NCBI RefSeq assembly: GCF_047238125.1
Contig: NZ_JBDFMH010000001.1
Location: forward strand, 1,488,001 to 1,552,000
Source of the DNA: JBDFMH01 sp047238125
GTDB taxonomy: Bacteria; Pseudomonadota; Alphaproteobacteria; Sphingomonadales; Sphingomonadaceae
DNA length: 64,000 nt
Direction: 5' to 3'
The translations under genes and the position numbers were made by a program. Numbering within the stretch: position 1 is the stretch's first letter; each line of letters starts with the position of its first letter. Below the pieces are notes generated by a model. The model worked only from the letters and a program-made list of their open reading frames with translations, ran no database searches and was not told the origin of the DNA. This document shows, in pieces, positions 43,899-51,730 of the stretch.

Positions 43899-45214
43899 GC
43901 CACCAACGCGCGCCACAACACGAAGGCCGCTGCAGCGGCCGATGCGCAGCAGACGATCGCCAGCGATGTGCCCAGCGCCGCGGGATCGCGAAACACATGG
44001 TCGGTCAGCAGCGCGATCAGCGTCGGCGGGATCGCGACGCCGATCAGCGAGACGACCAGCATGTAGAGCGACGTCGCGACACCGCGCATCCGGTTGGGCG
44101 TCACCGTCTGCAATGCGGATCCCGCCATCGGCATCGGCACGCTGCAGGTAAAGGTAACAAGCGCGCAGACGGAGAGCGCCGCGCCATAGCTTTGAAGGAA
44201 GGGCAACAGCGCGCACAGCGGCACCAGCAGGATGCAGGCGATCATGCCGATCCGCAGATTATAGTCGGGGTAGCCGCGAGCCGCGAGCCAGCGGCCCATC
44301 AGCGGCGCGCACAGCACGCCGAAACAGCCGGCCAGCAGCATCACCGCGCCATATTGCAGCCCGATCGCGCCCAGCGACACATCGAACTTGCGTACCAGCA
44401 GCGTGGGGATCCAGGCCGGAAACGCATAGAAGGTGATCGTCTGAAGCGAGATACCACCATAGAAGCCGCCGTAGAAACGGCGCTCGCGGAGAAAGAAGGC
44501 TGCCACCTCGCGCAGCGGCGGGGCGGCACCGGGGGCGGCACTCGCGCCATCCTGTGCGCGGGCCGGTTCGCGTACGACGAGCAGGATCGTGAGCAGCGGC
44601 ACGAGGCCAACCAGGCCCGCCACGATGAACGTGACCCGCCAGGGCGCCAGCCCGCCGGCGATCGCGGGCGCATCCACCGCCAGCGCGTTGATCACGGTGC
44701 CGCCCAGCATCAGCGCGAGCCCGCCGCCCAGATAGGGGCCGAGCAGGAACAGGCTCATCGCACGCGGCAGCCGCTCGCGGCTGAAATAATCGGCGATCAG
44801 CGACCAGGCGGACGGCATCAGGCAGGCTTCCGCCGCGCCGACGCCGACGCGCGCGAGGAAGAGCAGCCAGAAGCTGCCCGCCAATCCGCAGCCGATGGTG
44901 AACAGGCTCCATAGCCCGATCACGAGAACGCACAGGTTGCGCCGGTGCCAGGTATCGGCCAACCGCCCGCCGATCGGCGCGAACAGCGCGAACGGGATCA
45001 CGAATGCGACCCCGATCAGCAGGCTGACGCGCGTATCGTCGAGCGCGAACGCCGCGCGGATCGGCTCCACCAGCAGGTTCAGCACCTGCCGATCGATGAA
45101 GGCGAAGGTATAGCCCAGCAGCAGCGCGGCAGTGACGAACCAGGCATAGCGATCATCACGGACGTGGGTCGCGGTCGGCACGGCGCCCGCGTTCGGCAGA
45201 TCAGCCACCTGCAT
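43871..45214 (-). CDS. MFS transporter 2
   Basis: A 447-residue MFS carrier with about 12 hydrophobic helices, FIDRQVLNLLVEPI in the first helix region and RLADTWHRRN in the 2-3 loop, close in design to MFS 1 and MFS 3. It is the last gene of the nine-gene leftward operon that starts with the acyl-CoA ligase and overlaps the NTF2-like 4 stop. The likely role is import of the acid or its precursor. Its 3' end overlaps tetR by 28 bases. Confidence 0.87.
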   Translation of the reverse strand: MQVADLPNAGAVPTATHVRDDRYAWFVTAALLLGYTFAFIDRQVLNLLVEPIRAAFALDDTRVSLLIGVAFVIPFALFAPIGGRLADTWHRRNLCVLVIGLWSLFTIGCGLAGSFWLLFLARVGVGAAEACLMPSAWSLIADYFSRERLPRAMSLFLLGPYLGGGLALMLGGTVINALAVDAPAIAGGLAPWRVTFIVAGLVGLVPLLTILLVVREPARAQDGASAAPGAAPPLREVAAFFLRERRFYGGFYGGISLQTITFYAFPAWIPTLLVRKFDVSLGAIGLQYGAVMLLAGCFGVLCAPLMGRWLAARGYPDYNLRIGMIACILLVPLCALLPFLQSYGAALSVCALVTFTCSVPMPMAGSALQTVTPNRMRGVATSLYMLVVSLIGVAIPPTLIALLTDHVFRDPAALGTSLAIVCCASAAAAAFVLWRALVAYRSALARL

Positions 45215-45737
45215 AGAAATCGCGCCAGCTCTCCAACCGCTCGGGCCAGTCCGCATCGATTGCTTGGCCACCGATCCGGAACCGGCCGATATCGCCGGTC
45301 AGCGCGCCATAATCGCTGGCCGCGACATAATAGAGGAAACCCAGGGCGCGCTCCGCGAACTGCCAGCGCCCGTCGCTGCGCACATAGTGATCATGATAGC
45401 GGATCGCGGTCAGGTGTAGCCGTTTCTCGCGCCATACCTCGGCATGGGCTGTCGTAATTCCGGTGGCGCGATCGCCATTGCCCGGATCGAAGTCGATCAC
45501 CTGATCGTGGACGACATGGAAGCTGGGACCGAGCCCGCCCAATTGGCGACGGAACTCCCCCTCGATCGCATCCCGGCCCTCCGCGCGAAAGCTGCCGTTC
45601 TGGGATCGGAATACGGCTTCGCTCGCGAACAGGCCAGACAGCGTGTCGATCGCACGACTATCGACCGCGAGCGCATAGCGCGAGACGAGATCACGCAGCG
45701 CGATCCGGTCCGCCGCCGTCTGCAACTCCGCGCTCAT
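45201..45737 (-). CDS. NTF2/SnoaL-like protein 4
   Basis: A 178-residue NTF2-like protein (ADRIALRDLVSRYALAVDSRA; later VWREKRLHLTAIRYHDHYVR and WQFAERALGFLYYV). It overlaps the hydrolase upstream by 4 bases and MFS 2 downstream by 14, so it is translationally coupled within the CoA-pathway operon. Such proteins can act as isomerases or dehydratases; the operon position suggests an enzymatic or chaperoning role on a pathway intermediate, not proven. Confidence 0.82.
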   Translation of the reverse strand: MSAELQTAADRIALRDLVSRYALAVDSRAIDTLSGLFASEAVFRSQNGSFRAEGRDAIEGEFRRQLGGLGPSFHVVHDQVIDFDPGNGDRATGITTAHAEVWREKRLHLTAIRYHDHYVRSDGRWQFAERALGFLYYVAASDYGALTGDIGRFRIGGQAIDADWPERLESWRDFYAGG

Positions 45738-46630
45738 GCCGCCTTCTCCACCGACGTGAAGAACTCCGCCAGGATCGCGGCGGTCGCTGCCGGCTGCTGG
45801 TCGAGGAAGAAATGCCCGCCCGGCACGGTGGCGCTGCGCACGTCGCTGCAGCGCTCGCGCCATTCCGCCTCGATATCGAACAAAGTCGTCATGATCCCGT
45901 CCGCCGCCCACAGCGCCAGCACCGGGCATTCCACCTTCACGTCAAGTTCGGCGCGGTCATGATCGAGATCGGTCGACCGCCCCGCCCGGTAATCCGAACA
46001 GGAGGCGTGGATCATGGCCGGATCGTTCCAGCAGCGGCGATATTCGGCCAGCATCTCTGGATCGAACGCGGCCAGCGTGGTGCCCCCGTTACTGCCCAGG
46101 CAATGGCCGAAATAATAGTCCGGGTCTGCCCCGATCAGCGTTTCGGGATAGGGGGCCGGCTGCGGCAGAAAATACCATTGCCAATAGACATGGGCGAGCG
46201 TGCGATCCGCCTTCATGTACATCGCATAGGTGGGCACCATATCGAGCATGCCTGCCGATCTCACACGATCCGGCCAATCCAGTGCCAGCCGGTGCGTCAC
46301 CCGGCCACCGCGATCATGGCCGGCGACGTGAAAGGCGGGGAAGCCCAGCGCCTCCATCATCAGCGCCTGATCGCGCGCCATCGCGCGGAAGGAATATAAC
46401 GTGTTGGCGGCGTCGTTGGCGGGCTTCGCGCTATCGCCATAGCCGCGCAGATCAGCGCAGACGACGGTGAAGTGGTCCGCCAGCAGCGGCGCGACCTTTG
46501 CCCACATAAAGCGGTTCTGCGGATAGCCGTGCAGCAGCAACACGGGCGGACCGCTGCCGCCGATCGCATAGGCGATCTCGGTACCCTCGACCGTGCAGCG
46601 ATCCTGGCGGAAGCCTTCGAACAGCGCCAT
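45734..46630 (-). CDS. Alpha/beta hydrolase of the fluoroacetate dehalogenase/epoxide hydrolase type
   Basis: A 298-residue hydrolase. HGYPQ (34-38) gives the oxyanion hole, Asp106 in GHDRGGR is the nucleophile, and Asp130 and His273 complete the triad. Arg107 and Arg110 match the carboxylate-binding arginines of fluoroacetate dehalogenase. Trp152 and Tyr214 correspond to halide-pocket residues, but the pocket His is Gln151 (YWQWYF). The substrate is therefore probably not fluoroacetate; it could be another haloacid, an epoxide or an ester in the island pathway. It lies in the ligase-led operon, 4 bases after the acyl-CoA dehydrogenase. Confidence 0.85.
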   Translation of the reverse strand: MALFEGFRQDRCTVEGTEIAYAIGGSGPPVLLLHGYPQNRFMWAKVAPLLADHFTVVCADLRGYGDSAKPANDAANTLYSFRAMARDQALMMEALGFPAFHVAGHDRGGRVTHRLALDWPDRVRSAGMLDMVPTYAMYMKADRTLAHVYWQWYFLPQPAPYPETLIGADPDYYFGHCLGSNGGTTLAAFDPEMLAEYRRCWNDPAMIHASCSDYRAGRSTDLDHDRAELDVKVECPVLALWAADGIMTTLFDIEAEWRERCSDVRSATVPGGHFFLDQQPAATAAILAEFFTSVEKAA

Positions 46631-46634
46631 CCGG

Positions 46635-47813
46635 TCAGCCCCGTGCCCTGCCGGCGATCAGCGCGCGGGCGATGATCAGCTTCTGCACTTCGGATGCGCC
46701 CTCGTAGATGCGCATCGGCCGCGCCTCGCGGTAGAGCTTTTCGATCAGGCTTCCGCGATGGACGCCGGCGCCGCCGCTCAGCTGCACCGCCTTGTCCACG
46801 ATCCGGCCCGCCGCCTCGGCCGCCGCCAGCTTCGCCATCGAGGGGCCATAGCTGCTGCGATCGCCGCGCACGTCGTGCGCCCAGGCGGCGCGATAGACGG
46901 AAAGCGCGGCGGTATCGAGATCGGTCGCCATGTCGGCCAGCGTCATCTGCACGCCCTGCAGTTCGGCCATCGGCTTGCCGAACAGCTGGCGGGTGCGCAC
47001 GCGCGCCAGCGTCTCCCCCATCGCGCGACGCGCAAGGCCGATCGCGGCGGCACCGACCGAGGGGCGGAAGATGTCGAACGCGCCCATCGCCACCTTGAAG
47101 CCCTGCCCCGCCTCGCCGATCAGCGCGTCTGCGCCGACGCGGCAGCCGTCGAACGTCATGCTGGCGGCGGGATGGTCGGCAATGAAGTCCATCTGTTCGC
47201 CCACGCTCAGACCCGGCGTGTCGGCATCGACGATGAAGGCGGAAAGGCCGCGCGAGCCCTGTGCCTCGCCGGTGCGGGCGATCACCACATAATGATCCGC
47301 GAAGCCCGCGTTGGAGATGAAGGTCTTCGCGCCGTCGATCACAAAATCGTCGCCGTCCCGCGTGGCGGTGGTGGCGGTGGCGGCCACGTCAGATCCGCCG
47401 TCCGGCTCGGTCAGTGCGAACGCGGCGACGGCCTCGCCACGGCGGCAGCGATCGAGATAGCGGGCCTTCTGCGCATCGGTGCCATGCTGCTGGATGGCGA
47501 GCGTGCCGATCCCCTGCATTGTGAACAGCGCATCGAACAGCGCCTCGTCATAGGTTAGCGCCTCGCGGATCACGCACAGCGAGCGCACGTCGAACGCATC
47601 GAATGCGGGCGGCACGACATGCGCGAGCAACCCCGCCTCGCCCAGCGAGCGGACGATTGCCCGGTTGCGCGCCAGTGGATCGCCATCGCCTTCGAAGCGG
47701 CCATGCGCGTCGGCCAGCCAGCGCTGCACCTGTTGGGCCAGCCCATAGTGGGCGGGCTCGAAGAAGGGCCAGTCCCACAGCGTCCAACGCTGGTCGGGCA
47801 ATGTGTCGGTCAT
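46635..47813 (-). CDS. Acyl-CoA dehydrogenase
   Basis: A 392-residue FAD enzyme that introduces a C2-C3 double bond in an acyl-CoA and passes electrons to ETF. Seen: AFALTEPDGGSDVAA (FAD-binding segment), GAKTFISNAGFAD, FGKPMAELQGVQ, and IYEGASEVQ near the C-terminus containing the probable catalytic Glu. Its start overlaps the stop of the aldo/keto reductase by one base (TAATG). It forms part of a beta-oxidation set with the ligase, hydratase, dehydrogenase and thiolase of the operon. Confidence 0.93.
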   Translation of the reverse strand: MTDTLPDQRWTLWDWPFFEPAHYGLAQQVQRWLADAHGRFEGDGDPLARNRAIVRSLGEAGLLAHVVPPAFDAFDVRSLCVIREALTYDEALFDALFTMQGIGTLAIQQHGTDAQKARYLDRCRRGEAVAAFALTEPDGGSDVAATATTATRDGDDFVIDGAKTFISNAGFADHYVVIARTGEAQGSRGLSAFIVDADTPGLSVGEQMDFIADHPAASMTFDGCRVGADALIGEAGQGFKVAMGAFDIFRPSVGAAAIGLARRAMGETLARVRTRQLFGKPMAELQGVQMTLADMATDLDTAALSVYRAAWAHDVRGDRSSYGPSMAKLAAAEAAGRIVDKAVQLSGGAGVHRGSLIEKLYREARPMRIYEGASEVQKLIIARALIAGRARG

Positions 47814-48820
47814 TATCGCACCGCCTCGGGCGCGCCCTTGAAGTTCGCGTCGTAACGCCCTCCCGCCGCGCCACCCACCGGCAGGATGTCGTCGAGCCGC
47901 GCGAGCGCCTCCGCATCCAGTGAGACGTTCACCGCGCCGACATTCTCCTCCAGATATTTGATGCGCTTGGTGCCCGGGATCGGGATCACGTCCTGCCCGC
48001 GATGGAGCAGCCACGCGATCGCCACCTGACCCGCGGTGCAGCCCCGTTCCTCAGCCAGCGCGCGGACCTGCGCCACCAACGCCTGGTTGCGATCGAAATT
48101 CTCGCCCTGGAAACGCGGCGATGTGAGGCGGAAATCATCCTGCGCCAGCGCCCCGGCAGATGGGATCGCCCCGGTCAGGAAACCGCGGCCGAGGGGACTG
48201 TACGCGACGAAGGCGATGCCGAGTTCGCGGCACGCGGGGAGCACGTCCAGCTCGGGCTCACGCGTCCACAGCGAATATTCGGATTGCAGCGCCGCGATCG
48301 GATGCGTGGCCTGCGCGCGGCGCAGCACATCCTCGGTCACTTCGGAAAGGCCGATGCCGCGGATCTTGCCTTCGTCCTTCAGCCGGGCAAGCGCGCCCAC
48401 CGTCTCCTCGATCGGCACGGCGGGATCGGCGCGGTGGACATAATAGAGGTCGATCGTCTCGACGCCGAGCCGGGCGAGCGACTCCTCGCAGCATTGCCGC
48501 ATATAGGCCGGCGAATTGTCGATCCCGCGGTCATAGGTGCTGCCTTCCGGCCCTTCCGGATCGCGTACCACGCCGAACTTGCTGGCGATGGTGATGCGGT
48601 CGCGCTTGTCGGCGGCGAACCGGCCGACCAGCTGCTCGTTATGCCCGCGGCCATAGACATTCGACGTATCGTAATGGGTGATGCCCAGCTCGAAAGCGCG
48701 TTCCAGCGTGCGCAGCGATTCCGTGTCGTCATGCGATCCATAGAATTCGGACATGCCCATGCAGCCGAACCCCAGGATCGAGCTCGACACGCCGGATTGG
48801 CCCAGCTTCAGCTCACGCAC
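47813..48820 (-). CDS. Aldo/keto reductase
   Basis: A 335-residue AKR of the barrel type with the catalytic tetrad Asp51, Tyr56, Lys81 and His129 (YDTSNVYG, ASKFG, YYVHRAD). The C-terminal IPGTKRIKYLEEN binds NADP. It would interconvert an aldehyde or ketone and an alcohol. It sits inside the CoA-pathway operon between thiolase and acyl-CoA dehydrogenase, an uncommon neighbour in plain beta-oxidation, which suggests removal of an oxygen function from the substrate. Confidence 0.92.
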   Translation of the reverse strand: MRELKLGQSGVSSSILGFGCMGMSEFYGSHDDTESLRTLERAFELGITHYDTSNVYGRGHNEQLVGRFAADKRDRITIASKFGVVRDPEGPEGSTYDRGIDNSPAYMRQCCEESLARLGVETIDLYYVHRADPAVPIEETVGALARLKDEGKIRGIGLSEVTEDVLRRAQATHPIAALQSEYSLWTREPELDVLPACRELGIAFVAYSPLGRGFLTGAIPSAGALAQDDFRLTSPRFQGENFDRNQALVAQVRALAEERGCTAGQVAIAWLLHRGQDVIPIPGTKRIKYLEENVGAVNVSLDAEALARLDDILPVGGAAGGRYDANFKGAPEAVR

Positions 48821-48832
48821 CGATACTCTCCC

Positions 48833-50008
48833 TCAATCCAGCCGTTCGATCACGGTCGCAGTGCCCAGCCCGCCCGCGCAGCAGATCGCCTGGCAGCCAT
48901 AGCGCGCGCCGCGCCGTTCCAGCTCGTTCAGCAGCGTCGTCATGATACGGGCACCGGTGGCACCCAGCGGGTGGCCGAGCGCAATCGCGCCGCCATTAAC
49001 GTTCAGCCGATCATGGCCGACGTCCAGCTCCTTCATCCACAACAGGGGTACCGATGCGAACGCCTCGTTGACCTCGAACAGATCGATTTCGTCCAGCGTC
49101 AGCCCGGCCCGGTCCAGCGCCTTGCGGGTGGCCGCGATCGGTCCGGTCAGCATCAGTTCGGGATCGGAGCCGACGACCGCCACCGACCGGATCCGCGCAC
49201 GCGGGCGCAGGCCGAGTTCGGCCGCCTTGTCAGCGGACATCAGCAGCAGCGCCGCCGCCCCGTCGCAGATCTGCGATGCGTTGCCGGCGGAAACGCGCCC
49301 GCCATCGGGGCGGAACACCGTCTTCAGCGTCGCAAGCTTCTCGGCGGTGGTGCCGCGGCGGATCGTCTCGTCGGCGGCCAGCGTGCCGCGCGGCGCATCG
49401 GCCGGCGCTTCGGCGACATGATCGATCGGCACCTGCACGATCTGGCTGTCGAACCACCCGGCGTCGGCCGCTGCCGCCGCCCGCCGATGGCTTTCCATCG
49501 CGTAAGCGTCATGATCGGCGCGCGTGAAGCCGGCCTGATCGGAGATCACCTCGGCTGCCTCGCCCTGCGATGTCAGGTCGAACCGCTCGGTCAGCATCCG
49601 GCCGAAAGTCTCGCCATGCACGTCGCGATTGCCGCCCATCGGCACGCGCGTCATGCTTTCCGCGCCGCCCGCCACCATCACGTCGGATACGCCCGCCTTG
49701 ATCGCCGCATAGGCGACGTGGATCGCGGCTTCGGACGATCCGCACTTCCGATCGACCGTCATGCCCGGGATCTTGTCCGGCCAGCCGGCGGACAGCAGCG
49801 CAGTGCGCGCGATATTGCCGCACTGTTCGCCCACCTGGGTGACGCAGCCGAATACGACATCGTCGATCAGCGCGGGATCGACGCCATTGCGCTCCGCCAA
49901 GCCGTTCAGGACGACGGTTGCCAGATGATCGGCGCGAACATCGGACAGGGCTCCCTTGAACTTGCCGATCGGCGTGCGCAGCGCATCGACGATGACGACG
50001 TCCGTCAC
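48833..50008 (-). CDS. Acetyl-CoA acetyltransferase (thiolase)
   Basis: A 391-residue thiolase. The nucleophile is Cys89 in DRKCGSS, and the C-terminus has NVNGGAIALGHPLGATG (catalytic His) and CCAGGLG (second catalytic Cys). It cleaves 3-ketoacyl-CoA to acetyl-CoA and a shortened acyl-CoA. It overlaps the dehydrogenase upstream by 4 bases and precedes the AKR by 12. All active residues are intact, in contrast to the thiolase-like gene at 60068. Confidence 0.95.
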   Translation of the reverse strand: MTDVVIVDALRTPIGKFKGALSDVRADHLATVVLNGLAERNGVDPALIDDVVFGCVTQVGEQCGNIARTALLSAGWPDKIPGMTVDRKCGSSEAAIHVAYAAIKAGVSDVMVAGGAESMTRVPMGGNRDVHGETFGRMLTERFDLTSQGEAAEVISDQAGFTRADHDAYAMESHRRAAAAADAGWFDSQIVQVPIDHVAEAPADAPRGTLAADETIRRGTTAEKLATLKTVFRPDGGRVSAGNASQICDGAAALLLMSADKAAELGLRPRARIRSVAVVGSDPELMLTGPIAATRKALDRAGLTLDEIDLFEVNEAFASVPLLWMKELDVGHDRLNVNGGAIALGHPLGATGARIMTTLLNELERRGARYGCQAICCAGGLGTATVIERLD

Positions 50009-50904
50009 AGGCCCACCTTCAGGCCGGAGCCCGGAATCTTCGCGCCGCTGGCGTCATACTCGTAAACGCCGCGGCCGACTTTGCGGCCGTGGCGGCCCGA
50101 TTTCACCATCTTGATGATCAGCGGGCACGGGCGGAATTTCTCGCCCAGCACCGTGTGCAGATATTGCAGCACCTTCAGCCGCGTATCCCAGCCGGTCAAG
50201 TCGCCCAGCTCGAGCGGGCCCATCGGATGATTGAACGCCATCCGCATCGCCTTGTCGACATCCTCGGCGGATGCCACGCCTTCGGCCAGCATGTACATGG
50301 CCTCGTTGCCCATCAGCGCGGACATACGGCTGGTGGTAAAGCCCGGTGCTTCGGCCACCACGATATGATCCTTGCCGAGCCCACCGATCCAGCCCTTGGC
50401 CACGGCCAGCGCCTCGTCGCTCGTCTCCAGCCCTCGGATCAACTCGACCAGCTTCATCTTGGGTACGGGATTGAAGAAATGCATGCCGATCACGCGGCTG
50501 GCATCGCCCACGACGCTCGCGATCTCGCTGATGCTGAGTGCCGAGGTGTTGGTGGCGATCAGGGCGTCGGCGGGCAGCACCGCCTCCGCCGCCCGCAGGA
50601 TGGCGTGCTTGATTTCCAGTTGCTCGGTCGCGGTCTCGATCAGCAGCGCGGCATCCGCCGCTTGCGCGTCGATCTGCGCGGTGGCCGTGATCCGGGCGCG
50701 GGCCGCAGCGGCATCGCTATCGGCGATCTTGCCGCGCGCGACCCCGTCGTCCAGCAGCTTCGCGATCGCGGCTACCGCCTTGTCGCGCTGTTCGCCGCTG
50801 GTGTCGACCAGCAGCACCGGATGCCCCGCCACCGCGAAGCCGTGCGCGATGCCGGTGCCCATCAGCCCCGCGCCGACGACGACGACCTGTCCCTCAGTCC
50901 TCAT
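50005..50904 (-). CDS. 3-hydroxyacyl-CoA (3-hydroxybutyryl-CoA) dehydrogenase
   Basis: A 299-residue stand-alone dehydrogenase. The NAD-binding VGAGLMGTGIA is at residues 10-20; the catalytic His is in GMHFFNPVPKM, and a Glu/Asn pair follows in the C-terminal domain (NHPMGPLELGDLTGWD). It oxidises 3-hydroxyacyl-CoA to 3-ketoacyl-CoA. It sits between the enoyl-CoA hydratase and the thiolase, in pathway order, and overlaps the thiolase start. Confidence 0.94.
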   Translation of the reverse strand: MRTEGQVVVVGAGLMGTGIAHGFAVAGHPVLLVDTSGEQRDKAVAAIAKLLDDGVARGKIADSDAAAARARITATAQIDAQAADAALLIETATEQLEIKHAILRAAEAVLPADALIATNTSALSISEIASVVGDASRVIGMHFFNPVPKMKLVELIRGLETSDEALAVAKGWIGGLGKDHIVVAEAPGFTTSRMSALMGNEAMYMLAEGVASAEDVDKAMRMAFNHPMGPLELGDLTGWDTRLKVLQYLHTVLGEKFRPCPLIIKMVKSGRHGRKVGRGVYEYDASGAKIPGSGLKVGL

Positions 50905-50938
50905 TCGATCCCCCGCTGCGGGACGCCCCGGCCCGCCA

Positions 50939-51730
50939 TCATGATCCCGTGAAATTGGGCGGCCGCTTCTCGCGGAACGCCGCCGCCGCCTCGACCCGGT
51001 CCGCCGTCCCGGTCAGCAGCGCGAACAGGCTCTTCTCGATCCGGAGACCGGTCGCCAGATCGGTCTCGCTGCCGGTGATCGCGGCTTCCTTGACGTAAGC
51101 AATCGCCGCCGGCGGCCGCGATCCGATCAGCTCCGCCAGCCGCAGCGCCTCCGCGATGGCACTGCTGCGATCGTCGGCAAGCCGAGTGACGAGCCCGATG
51201 CGGTGCGCTTCCGTCGCATCGATCCGCTCGCCGGTCAGCAGCATGTCGAGCGCGCGCGACAAGCCGATCAGGCGCGGCAGCCGCTGCGTGCCGCCCCCGC
51301 CCGGGATCAGCCCCAGCGCAGTTTCGGGAAGCGCGAACCGCGCATTGGCAGCGGCCACGCGGATGTCGCATGCCAGCGCGATTTCCATGCCCCCGCCCAG
51401 GCACATGCCGTGCACCGCGGCGATCACCGGCTTCGTCACCCGATCGATCGCCTCGATCCAGCTCGCCGGCATCAGCCGCTTGCGCTCAGCTGCCGGCGAT
51501 CCGATCGCGCGACCCTCCTTGATGTCCGCGCCCGCGCAGAAGCCGCGCTCGCCCGCGCCGCAGATCACGATCGCGCGAACCGCGGCATCCGCCTCCAGCT
51601 CGGCCATCAGCACCGGAAAGCCGGTGCGGATCGCATCGTTAAAGGCGTTGATCACGTCTGGCCGATTGAGCGTGACGAGCGCGGTCGCGCCCCGCCGCTC
51701 GATCAGGATCGGGGCATCGCCGTCGCTCAT
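50939..51730 (-). CDS. Enoyl-CoA hydratase/isomerase
   Basis: A 263-residue crotonase. The oxyanion hole segments are FCAGADIKEG and GMCLGGGMEIALACD, and ALPETALGLIPGGGGTQRL carries the second catalytic Glu region. It hydrates a 2-enoyl-CoA to the 3-hydroxy form. ATG 51730 overlaps the ligase stop by 4 bases. The spacing to the dehydrogenase is 34 bases, the largest gap in this operon. Confidence 0.93.
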   Translation of the reverse strand: MSDGDAPILIERRGATALVTLNRPDVINAFNDAIRTGFPVLMAELEADAAVRAIVICGAGERGFCAGADIKEGRAIGSPAAERKRLMPASWIEAIDRVTKPVIAAVHGMCLGGGMEIALACDIRVAAANARFALPETALGLIPGGGGTQRLPRLIGLSRALDMLLTGERIDATEAHRIGLVTRLADDRSSAIAEALRLAELIGSRPPAAIAYVKEAAITGSETDLATGLRIEKSLFALLTGTADRVEAAAAFREKRPPNFTGS

